From the NCBI GenBank assembly GCA_037367405.1, contig JAZKJV010004148.1, positions 1,240,501 through 1,304,500 on the forward strand: a stretch of DNA of 64,000 nucleotides. The letters run 5' to 3'. The translations under genes were made by a program, and so were the position numbers. Position 1 is the stretch's first letter, and each line of letters opens with the position of its first letter. This DNA is from Ottelia alismoides (taxonomy: Eukaryota > Streptophyta > Magnoliopsida > Alismatales > Hydrocharitaceae). Below are positions 12,144 to 23,923 of this stretch, piece by piece. Below the pieces are notes generated by a model. It ran no database searches. It saw nothing but the letters and a program-made list of their open reading frames with translations, and was not told where the DNA came from.

Positions 12144-12832
12144 TTACAAATTGAAATTGGTTCTTCGAGTTATGAAATCACAAGCTGCCTTATGTTTAAA
12201 TTGTTTCTTCCTAACAGGATATACTTCAGAATATGAGTATGAAATATATTCATCATCTTGAAATATCAACCTCCTAGAATGATGCCATTCTTCCTCAAAA
12301 GTGATATCCATATCTACATGGGAAGCCTCAAAATTTTTCATGATCAAGTGAAGATGAATTAAACCTTGAAATCCTGCAACAGATTTTTGGGTTTTTTACG
12401 AAGAGAAAACTAGAACAAGCTGCCTTATGTTTAAATTGTTTCTTCCTAACAGAATATACTTCAGAATATGAGTATGAAATATATTCATCATCTTGGAATA
12501 TCAACCTCCTAGAATGATGCCATTCTTCCGCAAAAGTGATATCCATATCTACATGGGAAGCCTCAAAATTTTTCATGATCAAGCGAAGATGAATTAAACC
12601 TTGAAATCCTGCAACAGATTTTTGGGTTTTTTACGAAGAGAAAACTAGACATAGAAGGGTGACCCCAGTTACAAGATAAGTGAGAATCCAAAGACTGGAC
12701 ATCCTCAAGAAATGGTAAAGGAACTTCCATATCTAATTTATCTATCGATAAATCATTCTCCTCAGTCAGCATCACTCTTTTCAGTGAACTCTTTATAAAC
12801 TTGATCTTCCAATATATAGAATTGAAATCCAA
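12144..12832 (-). pseudogene. Unknown small ORF region downstream of E3 integrase
   Basis: Minus-strand open stretches between the integrase and the 3' LTR. The first begins at 12832 (89 codons, with DLSIDKLDMEV) and runs into two overlapping stretches containing the repeated segment EASHVDMDITF...WHHSRRLIFQDDEY. The duplication below (235 bp, not a multiple of 3) repeats the same DNA in two frames, so at least one copy is out of frame. There is no signal peptide or membrane segment, so I do not call it env-like. Some Tat/Athila elements carry extra ORFs here; function is unknown. Confidence 0.4.
12182..12650. repeat. Tandem duplication, two copies of 235 bp
   Basis: Copy 1 is 12182-12416 and copy 2 is 12417-12650, both starting AAGCTGCCTTATG. 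They differ at only a few positions, for example FEEEW versus FAEEW in the minus-strand frame, so the duplication is much younger than the element. Confidence 0.92.
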
Positions 12833-13308
12833 ACTTTATTCCATGTATAATTCTGAAAGACTCTAAGGCAAGACCACCTTATAAAGAAGAAACGATTCGG
12901 TGAACCGTCGTGACCTCTAAGAACCTTATAACTCAAAAGGATACTGAACAGACGTAACAAAATTTATTTTCTGATTTTATTGGATTTTGAATAGAGTTAA
13001 TTAGTTAATTTACACCCTTAGTTTTGAAAAGAATTTTGAAAACTTTTTGCAAACAAAGTCACATAGATATAGGTTTTCAAAAAAAAGTACAAATGATTTT
13101 CAAAACACTGTCAATTCGTATTTTCACAAACCATGTAAAAAACTTGAAAACCATGCCAAGTATGTATATAGTCTTCAAATTTATTTCAAAATATTGTATA
13201 GAAAACTCTGTCCATAAATATGCAATACGATACACATAACCCCAAAAGTTTGAAAATTTTATAAATATGAGATATGGCTAGAGTATATATGTAATATATA
13301 CGGTAGAA
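12833..13308 (-). other. AT-rich non-coding stretch of E3
   Basis: Lies between the unknown ORF region and the hairpin array. I see no feature beyond AT-rich sequence and short random open stretches (plus 13024-13239). Confidence 0.4.
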
Positions 13309-13580
13309 CCCCCTATACTTAGTTTTCGCCATGTACTCATAGCACAAAGTGATATCAAGCCATACCTCAACTAAGCATAAATCAATCTACAAGAGCTAAG
13401 TCGAGAATAAGACAAGTGTAAGAATGAGTCCCAATGAATATACAAGAACCGTTGCCCCTATACTTAAGTTTTAGAAGACCTAAGTATAGATATAAAGATA
13501 AAATTAAGAGAAACCATAGCACAGGAAGAGGTGAGGACAAATCCCCTCTATACTTAGGCTGAGAGAAGCCTAAGTGTAAT
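13309..13580 (-). repeat. Hairpin plus polypurine-like units of E3
   Basis: Three units read on the minus strand: partial at 13309-13322, full at 13453-13490 and 13543-13580. The full units pair CTATACTTAGG-type arms and carry a G-run at the same side as in NA1, E1 and E4. They sit just downstream of the integrase stop. Confidence 0.75.
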
Positions 13581-13686
13581 TGGGATAATGAATAAAAATT
13601 AATGGAATTTAAAAGAGTATAAATATTTTAGAAATGAATCTTCTGATTTGAATCTATCATAAAGATCATGCCTTACATGATAAAAC

Positions 13687-14930
13687 TTAAACTAACTCAA
13701 TATGCATGAAGTTAATCAGCTCTACGGGAGTTAACCTTTCCTTGGATTCTACAAAATGCTTAAGTAACTACCCGCTAACAAGAAAGGAAGGTGCATTCTC
13801 TGAAAGCTCTGAAATCTCTACACTACCATTCTCATGCACTTCCCTTACAAAATAAGGACCCGTCCATTTTGACTTTAGTTTCCTGTGGCAAATTCTTAAC
13901 TTTGCATTAAACAACCATACCTTTTGTCCAGGGACAAAGTTCTTGCATCTAATATGTGCATTATGCCACTTATTAACTTTGTCCTTATAGATCATGCTGT
14001 TGTCATATGCTCGGTTGTGGATTTTCACTAGTTCATTTAAATTGAGATCTCTACATAACTTTCCTATGTGACAACTCCAATTTATCTTCTTTATGGCCCA
14101 TTCGGATTTATGCACTAACTTAGCGGGCAAATGACATGGCTTGCCATAAATCATCCTAAAAGGTGAATTGTCCTTTGGTGTCTTGTATGTTGTTCTTTTT
14201 TCCCACAGAACTTGGTCCAACAACTGAGACCACTTCTTCCTATCTGAGCGGACTAACTTTTGAATAATATTAATCATCTCCCAATTTGATACCTCTGCCA
14301 TGTTGTTTGATTGAGGGTGGTAAGGACTAGATATTCTATTATCAAATCCATAGTCCTTTGATATAGATTTTATCATCCCGTTCACAAAAATGGCTACCTC
14401 CATCAGATATAAAAACTTTAGATACCCCTAATCATGAAATATTATGATCCTTAATTAACTTGAAAAAGGTCCTAGCATCTGCAGCTTGGGTTGTGATAAC
14501 CTCCACCCATCTAAACAAGTAATCTACCGCTAAAAAGATATACTCGAAACCTTGACTATTAAGCAAGGGACCCATGAAATATATGCCCCAAGCATCAAAA
14601 ACATCACAAAAGATCACAGTATGCATGGGCATCTCGTCTCTGAAACCAACAGTCCATCCCATCCTTTAGCAAACAAGGCATGCCTCACAAAATATGCAAT
14701 ATCTCTAGAGAAGGCCGGCCAAAAGAAACCACATACCTTGTGAGCGGCTCTTTTTTCGGAATGGTGTCCTCCAGCATCAAATGTATGACAATACATGAGG
14801 TCAGTCTAGTATTCCTCTTGAGGAATACACCTTCTCCGGATACAATCTGATCCTTCAAAGAAAAGGAAGGATCGTCCCAATGGTATTTCCTCGAATCCGA
14901 CTTGAGTGGTCTATGCTGCTCCTAGTCCAT
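13687..14930 (-). pseudogene. Integrase of E3 (broken)
   Basis: Minus-strand integrase that would insert the cDNA into the genome. N-terminal zinc-binding region: CHTFDAGGHH...FFWPAFSRD near 14690-14796, with the later cysteines altered. Core: WGIYFMGP near 14571-14590, where the family has WGIDFMGP, so the first catalytic Asp codon (14579-14581) reads Tyr. ISDGGSHF near 14400 keeps the second Asp, but follows a stop (~14430) and precedes a frameshift. HPQSNNMAEVSN keeps the catalytic Glu. C-terminal region: FVPGQKVWLFN and KLKSKWTGPY. An in-frame TAG near 13768 precedes the likely original stop at 13687. Enzymatically dead. Confidence 0.9.
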
Positions 14931-15480
14931 CCATGGGGAACTTGCTTGGGGACAAGGAAGTCACCATGTTGGCATACCATGGGAGTCAGTCAATAACACA
15001 AATAGACTCATATGGAAAGGTCTTTTGAATAGTCTCGGTATAAGGGGAATTCTTTATTTCAATCCATGAAAGATGATCAACCACTACATTTTTAACCCCA
15101 GGTTTATCCTTAATTTCCAATTCAAATTCCTGGAGTAACAATATCCACCCAAGAAGATGTGGCTTTGTGTACTTATTTTCCATGAGATACCTAATGGATG
15201 AATGAATGATATATACTGACACTTTAGAGCCTATAATTACAGACCTAAACTTCCCTAAAGCTAATACTATAGCAAGCATTTTTTTCTCGGTCACTATATA
15301 ATTTCTCTGTGTTGGATACAATACCTTACTTGCCAAGTGAATAGAAAATGAAATCCGATCTCATCGCTACCCCAATACGGCTCCTATCACAAAATCCGAA
15401 GCATCAGTCATGATCTCAAAGGGAAGAGACCAATCAAGAGCCTACAGAATCGGTGAGTCGCAAGTCTTTTTCTTAAGGAG
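14931..15480 (-). pseudogene. RNase H domain of E3 (broken)
   Basis: Open from 15336 to 14986, with stops upstream. It shows the plant gypsy RNase H pattern: [20 protein letters not shown], then [11 protein letters not shown], then [21 protein letters not shown] and the closing DHLSWIE. It would remove the RNA template after first-strand synthesis. The upstream connection IMTDASDFVIGAVLG (near 15380-15420) holds the first Asp of the domain and leads in from RT through several stops. Confidence 0.88.
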
Positions 15481-16018
15481 CTCAAGGGCTTCAAGACACA
15501 TGTGATCCATAGAGAACTTTATGTCTTTTCCTGAGAGCTCGGTCAGGGGTCAGGTGATTTTTGAAAAATACTAAACAAATCTTTTATAAAATCTGGCATG
15601 CCCCATAAATGACCTCACTGACTTAATATTGGTTGTTGGATCAATTTTCTTGATATGGCGGGGTCTATCTCCATTCCCTTCTTGGAGATTATGTGCCCCA
15701 ACACAATACCCTCCTTAACCATGAAATGGCTTTTTTCCAAGGAGAGTACCGGATTCACCTCACTACATCGTTGAAGCACTCGGTCCAAGTGCGCTAAACA
15801 AGAATCAAATGAATTACCATGGATCGAGAAATCATACATGAAGACCTCTAGGAAATACCCAACCATTTTGGCAAACACGGTAATCATGCATCTCTAAAAT
15901 GTAGATGGGGTGTTGCACAAACCAAAAGGCTTGCTCGTGAATATGTATATGCCGAAAGGACATGTAAAAGTGGTCTTTTCCCTGTCCTCAGAGGTAATGG
16001 CTACTTGATTGTAGCCAC
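15481..16018 (-). pseudogene. Reverse transcriptase of E3, C-terminal half
   Basis: Resumes at 16018 with RGYNQVAI, continues through PFGLCNTPSTFQRCM, the palm motif and GHIISKKGMEIDP to VRSFMGHARFYKRF. The palm reads VFMYDFSIHG (15831-15839) where relatives have FMDDFS: the first Asp of the catalytic pair is Tyr (codon 15834-15836). Frameshifts and stops occur near 15615-15640 and further downstream. The first half of the domain lies at 19955-20530, on the far side of S1. Confidence 0.92.
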
Positions 16019-16023
16019 GATAC

Positions 16024-19000
16024 TGATGAATCTCCATTTCATCACCTTTATTCCTTCATTTTGTCCTTAAAAACCCTAGCTAATGCAGGTAAATATCATT
16101 AATTTGTACAAAATAGAAATTATTATTTATCGCATTTATTATGTAAATAATATTATTTTAATGAAAAAATGATAGAATAAAGAGAAGAAAACAAAATAAA
16201 TAAAATACCAAAGGTATTTTATGACCCTAAACCTCGAGACCAAGTCAAGAATTGAGTTGGTCGATAAGGAATAAAATAAGGGGAGATAAGGGCCAAAAAT
16301 ACAATAAAAATCACATTTATTTATTTACCAATAAAGCATTTTGAAACTTATTTCCTTCTTAATTACTTATTCATAGAATAAAGAAACTTTGTAGATAACA
16401 TTTGTAGATAATTATGTCAATAAAAATATAACATTGAGTTTGTACAAAATAAGACATAGTGTACTTTTTATACACAAAATAAAAAGGCAGAATCTCAACT
16501 TCACTGACCCATATCTTCCGACTAAAAGTTCAAAAAGTATCAAAATGACCCTAATTGTATATAACTTTTAATAAGCTATTTAATGAAGGTGGTTTCAGAA
16601 TTTTTGGAGTGATGATGTGAAAGTTAGGTTTGGACCCTCATTATATAGTATACCCAAATAAAATATTCAATTTTATTCAGTCTTTATTATTTTTACAATA
16701 TTACATTTTTATAATTTTTATATTATTATGTATAACTTATGTACATATTAAAACCATATTCAAATAAAAAAGAAAACACAAAATAAACTAAGCCTGCATA
16801 TAAAACAAAGATAAAATACCTTTGCTAATACTTGTAATAAAAAAGGGAAACCTATTCTTTTATTCTTTTACCCTTTTATATTTTTATACTCTTGTAAATA
16901 TTATTTATATAGTATTTAAAATATAAATCTAAATGAAATCCAAGAAAATACATCAAAAAATAATAACCAAATACATAGATGAAATACCAGTATTTATACC
17001 TATATAATATATACCTATTTATTGAAAGATAAAAATAACATCATAAAAATTAAAAAATATATATTTGTGTATCTAAAAATAAGTTATAAATATAGAAAAT
17101 AAGAGAATAAATCAATAAAATAAATATACAAAATAAAATAAAAATAGTCAAAACATAAATGAATATACCTATAAGTAATCCCCTAAAAATTAACTACTAA
17201 TCAATAACCAAAAAAATAAATAAAAATCATAATACAATACTACATAAAATAATAATTATTTTTTTCTTATACTAAAAATATAAAAAATCATTTATTTTTT
17301 CAAATAATTAAATTTGAATAACTACTCAACTTTGTCCTGTAGTGCGCTTGCATGGACCAGTCAGAGAGAGTCCTTTGTTGACCTCTGTTCAACTTCCCCC
17401 TAGATCCTCTGACCCCCAGTCAGAACCTCGAGCGGCCCACCTTATCGTCATCCCCCCTACTACTCCATCCATCCATCATCCTCGAGTCCTTCATGAGATA
17501 TCATCATTGTTCTTCCCAGATCCACGTCGGCCCTATAGATTGGTTGTACATAACTCGTATTCTTTCAAATCCATCAATCAATAAGGGTGCCTACACTTGC
17601 CTATAAATAATCAATCTCTGACCTCCTCCGTCTCTTTGGTCATCTCCAGAACCTTAGAAACCCTCGACTTCAGCCTAGTGTGTATCGTCGTGACAAGGGA
17701 GTCCCCTAAAGCTCCGCGGCAGCTAGAGGGTGAAGGAGGTGCACCCAGGCGACCGTTGACAACCACATGTGCTCCCTGGTTAAACCATAGGTAAGACCTG
17801 TGCATTTCCTATTTTTAGGTAGCTTTTTTTTCGTGCTTTTCAATTATGCATTTACCTTTGCTTGTCGAACTTAGCTCTAGCTTAATCACCCGATTGGTAG
17901 TTTGCCGGAGCTCCACTCCGGCAACTTATTTCAACGTACTTCAGCCTATCTTCGACCCACCTTCCACCTCTTCTTCATTGTCCTTCTAGTTCTCTACACT
18001 TCACCACCCTGTATACCCCCAGATCACCCCATGATCTGGCGAACCGTGGCTCCGTCCTCCACACTTGCCGAAGCACAACCACCTTTATCTTATCTGCTAA
18101 CCTATTCTATGCCTAACCGGCTCGAGGCCCGTGAGTTTATTGATGCAGGAACCACACACGAAGGGCCCTATTTGGGGCAGTCTTGAGGTTCCAAAGCACC
18201 TCCAGGTGTCCTTGCCCTCCTAGGCTCCTCCGTCGAGCTCCGAAGCTCTTTTAGGTGCCAAACACATTTGGGAGGCTAGCAAGATCACAGAGAGACTGAC
18301 TCAGCTCCAGGAGGAGGTTGGGAGGAGCCAACAATTTCTTATCAAAACTCGCCTAGGGTGAGTTTCTTCCCTGTTCTTCCATCTTCCTCGGTAACCATCA
18401 AATCAAGAACCCCACTCCAGACGCTCCAGATGATGTTGGATGCAGCCATCAATGACCGTCCGATCGCAACCCAGCGATCTAATCCTGCTCGTCCATGACA
18501 GAAGGGGTATCACCGCACCTAAGCGTGACATGGGACAAGTGGGTCGTGCTGCACTGTCCGATGGCACACATGAAAAGGGGTAAATTGTTGATCTATACCC
18601 CCTCATTTTTGTATTTATTTATTAGTGTTGTAAATAAACGTAAAGTTAAAAATAAAATGGACATTTTGCAAATAGGTCCATATACTTATTAAATTTGCTT
18701 TTGGGTTTCGTCTAGCTCAGCTCACGTGTCATGCCACGTGAGTGGGGTAATTTTACAAGGATAACCGTGTAACTGTTGTATTTATTTTTAGTCCATTAAT
18801 TTTTAAATACGTTGTACATTTTTGGTAAATTTGCACTTGAGCTTCTGGACTTTATTTTATTGCAATTATGCCCTTCCTAGTCTATGAATTTTAGTTCTTA
18901 TATTTCATTTATTTAAAATAGCACCCTTTCTCTTAAAATTAAGCAAAAATAGGGTTGGATGCCTGAAATCATATACTTTCACGCCACATTTTCATTTTGC

Positions 19001-19949
19001 ATTTTTGGGAATTTTAATAATTAATTAAATATCAAAAAGAGGACATTATTATTTTTCTACAGTATAAAATACCAAAAATACATAAAAATGTTTCTGAAAA
19101 TTCCAAAATAGATATGTTGCTTATTTATGAATTTTTTTTTCTGAACAAAAATCATTACAAATAGAAAAAGAAAACTCCTAAAAAGCGCAAACAAAAACCT
19201 TTATAAATATCTAAAAATTCATTAAAAATTCTAAAAATATGTTTTTCTATTTTTGAATTTTCTTTATATAAATGTAAAGCTATTAAAATTGATTTGGATA
19301 TTTTTGGATTTAATTTGCTATTTTTAATATCCAATACAATTTCATCTTATTATGTAATCTCTGATTTAGGATATTTTGACTTTAAAATATATAGAAATAA
19401 GTAAAATTTCCAGAAAATTACAAAACATTATAATAATATACCTAAAAATAATGTATTTTCTGTATTTTTTTATATTTATTAGTATTTAAAATTATATTAT
19501 CCTATATGGCATATATAGCCTTATATGTATTATATATCTTTAATAAAAAAGGAAATATAAAAATACAAAAATAAAAAAGAAAATACAAAATATAAATTAA
19601 AAACAAAACAAAAGAATATAAAACAAAATTAAAAATATTAAAAATTTAAAAAGTTTTAAAAAAACCAACAAAAATAACAAATGGTCAAGAGAATAAGAAC
19701 AAATTTTTGCGCATCATTTCGCACAATCTATCGTTTGCTCCCTGAGTTCGACCTCTACAAATGCCTACACATATACACGTAGTTGTAGAGTTATAATAAA
19801 TTTTAACTCCACATTCTTGATATTCATTGCTTTAGTTATATTGCGGGTTAATTGTTGATTGAAGCAGGGTTTCTTGTGGATCACCATAGCGACCATGTCT
19901 TCTCCTTGTGTGAGACATATTTTAGACCCGTGAAAAACCCTCTTCATCA
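16024..19949 (+). mobile_element. S1: solo LTR (family 2-like), 3926 bp, inside E3 reverse transcriptase
   Basis: Starts TGATGAATC, 3 bases, TTTCATCA and ends CTTCATCA, giving TG...CA. One LTR only: no primer site, polypurine tract or coding region is present. It has an AT-rich U3 (16080-17330), a GC-rich block (17340-18560), an AT-rich tail, and a GAGTTCGACCTC stretch near 19744 like the tails of the other LTRs. Flanking 5-mers are GATAC (16019-16023) and AGTAC (19950-19954), a decayed target duplication. Removing S1 rejoins the RT codons FLDGY and RGYNQ in frame, which confirms the boundaries. Confidence 0.9.
17602..17609 (+). promoter_or_regulatory. Candidate TATA box of S1
   Basis: TATAAATA in the GC-rich block, 1.58 kb from the LTR start, about the same depth as in NA1 (1.47 kb). 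CACGTG boxes near 18723 and 18735 form an inverted pair (CTCACGTG...CACGTGAG, 18721-18742) further downstream. Confidence 0.5.
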
Positions 19950-19954
19950 AGTAC

Positions 19955-20530
19955 CCATCAAGAAAACAGAAGACCTCCTTCCTCGGTAATCTATACAAAA
20001 TCTGATCAATAAAAGGTAGGGGAAAGTTATCTTTCTTGGTCGTGGCATCAAGGTGCCTGTAATCAACACAGACATGCCACGACGCAGGTACTCGTATCGC
20101 AATCTCATCTCCCTCCTCATTAGTCACCATCTAAATTATCGACTTCTTCTAGACAACATGTAAAGGTGCCACCCACTTGGAGTTAGATATTGGGTAAATA
20201 AAACATGCTCCTCACCATTTCTTTATTTCTTTTTTAACTATTTCACGAATATTTGGATTAAGTCCCCTCTGGAATTTACAGGAAGGTATTGCATTATCCT
20301 CGACAAAAATGTAGTGGGAACGGAGTGCGGGGTTCATACCTACAAGATCCAACACAGTCTACCCAGTAGCCTTATGATTCTTTTATAACATTTCTAATAA
20401 CCTATCTTCCTGTTCTACAGTCAACCTATAACTAATGATGATAGGAAGATTATTCTTTGGACTTGTAAGGAAGGACTACTTGAGTGTAGGAGGTAGTGGC
20501 TTCAAAAGGTAAATCGTCAAGTACATCAGG
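19955..20530 (-). pseudogene. Reverse transcriptase of E3, N-terminal half
   Basis: Reads from the RT lead-in (RGLNPNIREIVKKEIKKW, ISNSKWVAPLHVV) through WHVCVDYRHLDATTKKDNFPLPFIDQ to FCFLDGY at about 19960, where S1 is inserted. VDYRHLDA and FPLPFIDQ are the standard plant gypsy fingers/palm motifs, and the Asp in FLDGY is the first catalytic Asp. Several stops precede 20130. Confidence 0.92.
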
Positions 20531-20842
20531 CTAAGCTACCACTGGATCTGAATCTGTGTTGTTTAGTGGAGACAAATCATCTATAATGCTGTCCACCGAC
20601 ATTGAAGAATAAGGAGTCAGTTTGCCTAATAAAGTCGATAATTTGGCCAAAGCCGCGTCCAACTCATCATCTAATTCCCTTGATTGTTCCAAGGGAGGAG
20701 GAACTGACAAGTCCAAAGGGACTTCTAACTCATCAAGAGAGTAGGGAGATGCATAACTCAAGAACTCTGGTAATGTATCCATAATTGCTCTACATAAACT
20801 ATCTTCTTTAGATGAGATTATTTCCTTCTGTACTGTTCCCAA
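20531..20842 (-). pseudogene. Linker between protease and RT of E3
   Basis: Open 103-codon stretch rich in acidic and Pro/Leu residues (VPLDLSVPPPLEQ, ELDAALAKLSTLLG). It occupies the usual linker position ahead of RT in Tat/Athila polyproteins. No catalytic motif. Confidence 0.6.
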
Positions 20843-20946
20843 GTCCCAACAGTGTTAATCACATCGCAATCTACCTCAGAAAGAGAAGAGGAATTTGCGC
20901 TGGATTCTGAATTAGTTCGTTGCCATTTCATTTGCTTCATCTGTAG

Positions 20947-21846
20947 TTACAGTTCTCGGCCTGGAGAACGGAACTGCAACATCCCTGTCAGATAATCAAA
21001 TGTAGCTCTGGTGGTCCTAAGGAAAGGTTGCCCAGGGATGATCTGTGAATCTCTCCAATGATAGGGGATATCCATATCAAAGATAGTATAGTCCACTTTG
21101 TAGTCTTGTCCCTCTATCAAAATAATAACATTCCCGACCTCACCCTTCACCTTTTTCATTGTTTTATCTGCAAACTGAAGTAATCTAGATTTATGTAGTG
21201 GTCCTAAATTCAATTTCTCACATAACATGAAAGGTAATAAGTTGACTGAAGAACCATTATCTTGGAGAGTGTGTGCAAACGCTATGTCATTAATATGACT
21301 GACAACATAATGTTCATCTAAATCCCTTTTCTTATGTGGCAATTTCTTGTTCTTGAGACAAAATGTTGTGGCAACCAAAAAAACATGGGTCTTGACGTAG
21401 TTGTTTGGTTTCTTCTTGAAAACTCTATTAGGTGTGCATCTCACCTTCAAGTATTTTTGAAATGCAGGATGGTTGATCACATATTCATAAAATGGCACTT
21501 TAACCATGATATTATCTCTACAGAATCGTGCCATTTCAGGATCATCTTTCTGAATCTTATTATTGATGCGCTTTCTGCCGGAAGAGCAAAGGGGAAAGGG
21601 ATAGGCAAAGAATGATGTGAAGTCAGACTCATAAGGAGAAACATGCTCTTTATTTAAAGAACCCGAGTTTTCCACATATGAATCTTTAACAATTAGAATA
21701 GCAACGAAATTATCTACTATAAGATTGGGAATGCATGCTGAATGAGAATTCTCCTTATCCAAAGGTACAAGGTCCTTCGTATATTCTGAATCTGATGTGT
21801 GCTGCTCCATTCTTGTTATTCTCATCGATTTCCTCTTTGAAGACAC
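20947..21846 (-). pseudogene. Aspartic protease region of E3
   Basis: The longest intact open stretch of the window (299 codons). A basic/polar N-terminal part is followed by the retropepsin-like domain: LQDNGSSVNLLPFMLCEKL with the catalytic Asp (codon 21259-21261) and Gly intact, LLQFADKTMKKVKGEVG, and QIIPGQPFLRTTRATFDY. It would process the Gag-Pol precursor. It is in the usual place, upstream of the RT linker. I list it as a pseudogene because the surrounding polyprotein is broken; this domain itself shows no obvious lesion. Confidence 0.88.
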
Positions 21847-23923
21847 TGCTCTATGGTGATCCTCTTGAAGAGGCCTGGTGTCATCATCCTCTGAAGTCTT
21901 TTCAAGTTGAGCCTCAAAGTCGGTCCTCTAAATTTCCTTTACCCGATCATGTACGACCATGGTCCGCCCAGTCCTGAGAGACATATAATTAACATATAAA
22001 ACAGAGAAAGATCTCATGCATAGATTTTAGAGCATCAGAGTAGTATACCTGATCTATCATATGCTACTGTTGAGGTTTGTTCTGTCTATTAGGACTAGCC
22101 TGAACTTGGGCAGGAATGGATGTAGTAGGAGCACTGCGCTCATCGTGTAGGCAGGATAAATGGTTTTTGGTCAATCCTCAAATCCTGCACTTCTTTCCGG
22201 TAGAAACGCAACTCCTCTAAAATCTGACACTAAAAATCCATGGGGCTAGAAGATGATTGTTTTGGCTATGAAGAAGAAATGAAAGGGTGTGAATACTGGC
22301 CCTGATGACCATAAGACTACTGTATGCTGAGTATTAGGGCCTTGCTATTGCTACCTTGGTGCCAAATAAGGGGGCTCCAGAGCTCTGTGGTATTGGAAGA
22401 GGTGTAGGAGTAAATGATGTGTTATAGAATGTTTGGGGATGACGGTATGAGAAACAGTTCCGAGAACTCCCCTTTCTAGCAGGATCATGTGTGTACAACA
22501 CACCATTTAATTCCCACACTTGGGAAGGCTCCTCGATGACTGTTTCCACAAATGGTGGTTGTTGCTGACAAGAATGGGCCAAAGACTGATCCTCTACCCA
22601 TGGATATGGTGGTCCTGACATCTGCTGCTGTCATGGCAGGTACCCTCTCCATGGATAACTTCTTAGAAAGCACCACCATCTTTTTAGGCAATTTGGATAG
22701 GTTGTTGTACAACTCATTCATACGCCTATCGATCCTCTCAACTACTGTGAGTTTATCTACTATAAGGCCCATGTCAAAAGGATCCACTGTAGCCTTCATT
22801 CGCCCATTGGATTGGATTGGATTGGATTGGGGTTTCTAACTGAGCTCTACTAGAAGTTTAAGCCTTACTTGTATAACCATTCATTCGAACACTTTCCATA
22901 CAGTGTCCGCACCACTTGATGTATAGCTGCCTCCACAAGCAGCACTAACGAAACCCTGCACCTCTACGTGTAAACCACTATATAATTATTGAACCAAGAT
23001 GGTAGGCTCTAAATCATGACAAGTACATTTTTGCAAGAGGTCCTTGAATCGCTCCCATGAGTCACAGAAAGCTTCATTGGGAAGTTGGGAGAAACTCGTT
23101 ATGCGTGAGCGTAGAAATTAGTTCTGCTCAAAGGGTAGAATGTTTTTAGGAACAGGTCCTTGAACCACATAAACGTAGTTACGACTACCCCTATGTTCTT
23201 CATCCAATAATCAGCCTTATCCATCATGGCAAAAGGAAGGGCTTTGAGCCCAATGTAGTTTACTAACCCTAGGATGTCTAAGATTAGAACAGACTAACTC
23301 AAAGTCCCTAAGAATGCATATGGTTCTTGGTGCGCATTCCCATGAAAATGTGGCAGTAAGCTAAGGAATCGTGGCTTCAACTCGTATTCAACTTCAGGTT
23401 CGACTAGGCTCAACTAATTAGTCATCTGAAATTGCCCAGGGTTATATGTCGCATCCATCGGTGCATCTCTACCCAACTGCAATTGGCCTAATTTTGTTCT
23501 CATAAGTGCTTGATTCTGTTCGGATTTGACCAATCTTGCTAATACAACTTGTAGTGGATCTTTTCGCTCCTCCTCCTCTCCATTACCATTTTGTATTTAG
23601 GAGGCATCTTGAATGTGTTCTCGTTACCTTCATAAAACAAAGGGTTGGAGTGAGATGTAGAGGAAGAAAATGAAATTAAGTCGAGCTCACGAAGGCAATG
23701 ATCTTCCTTAGTTAGTAAAGAAGGGATATAGGAATTGGTTGGGTAATAACCAACCCCAAGGACATAATCATGGTACTCTTGTACGAAAAGAGGATTATTT
23801 TCCAACCTGAATGGTCGACCTAAAGAAGGAGAAGAAGGGATCCGGACTGGTGAAGATGTGGTATTTGGGTGGATAAATGACAAGCTTGCAAAAATCCGAG
23901 AAAATATCCGCCTAATTATCCAT
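21847..23923 (-). pseudogene. gag of E3 (broken)
   Basis: Start placed at the ATG at 23923 (MDN, then a stop at codon 4), which aligns with the MDNYGEF start of E5 gag at 53840. It continues in different frames through FYEGNENTFKMPPKY, DPLQVVLARLVKSEQ, HFHGNAHQEPYAFL, PFAMMDKADYWM and NEAFCDSWERFKDLLQKC. The last is the retrotransposon gag core. A C-terminal part has RIDRRMNELYNNLSKLPKKM and LNGVLYTHDPAR. An ATTGG pentamer tract (22805-22832) lies in the 3' part. From 22333 to 21847 only short gag/PR-junction remnants are readable. Gag would form the particle that packages the RNA. Confidence 0.85.

Noticed and set aside
12144..12832. Possible env-like ORF of an Athila element
   Set aside because: Position fits, but there is no signal peptide, transmembrane segment or cleavage site, and the length comes from a recent duplication.
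13687..21846. Endogenous pararetrovirus instead of an LTR retrotransposon
   Set aside because: Integrase, LTRs, primer site and target duplications are present, and the order PR-RT-RNase H-INT is that of Ty3/gypsy.
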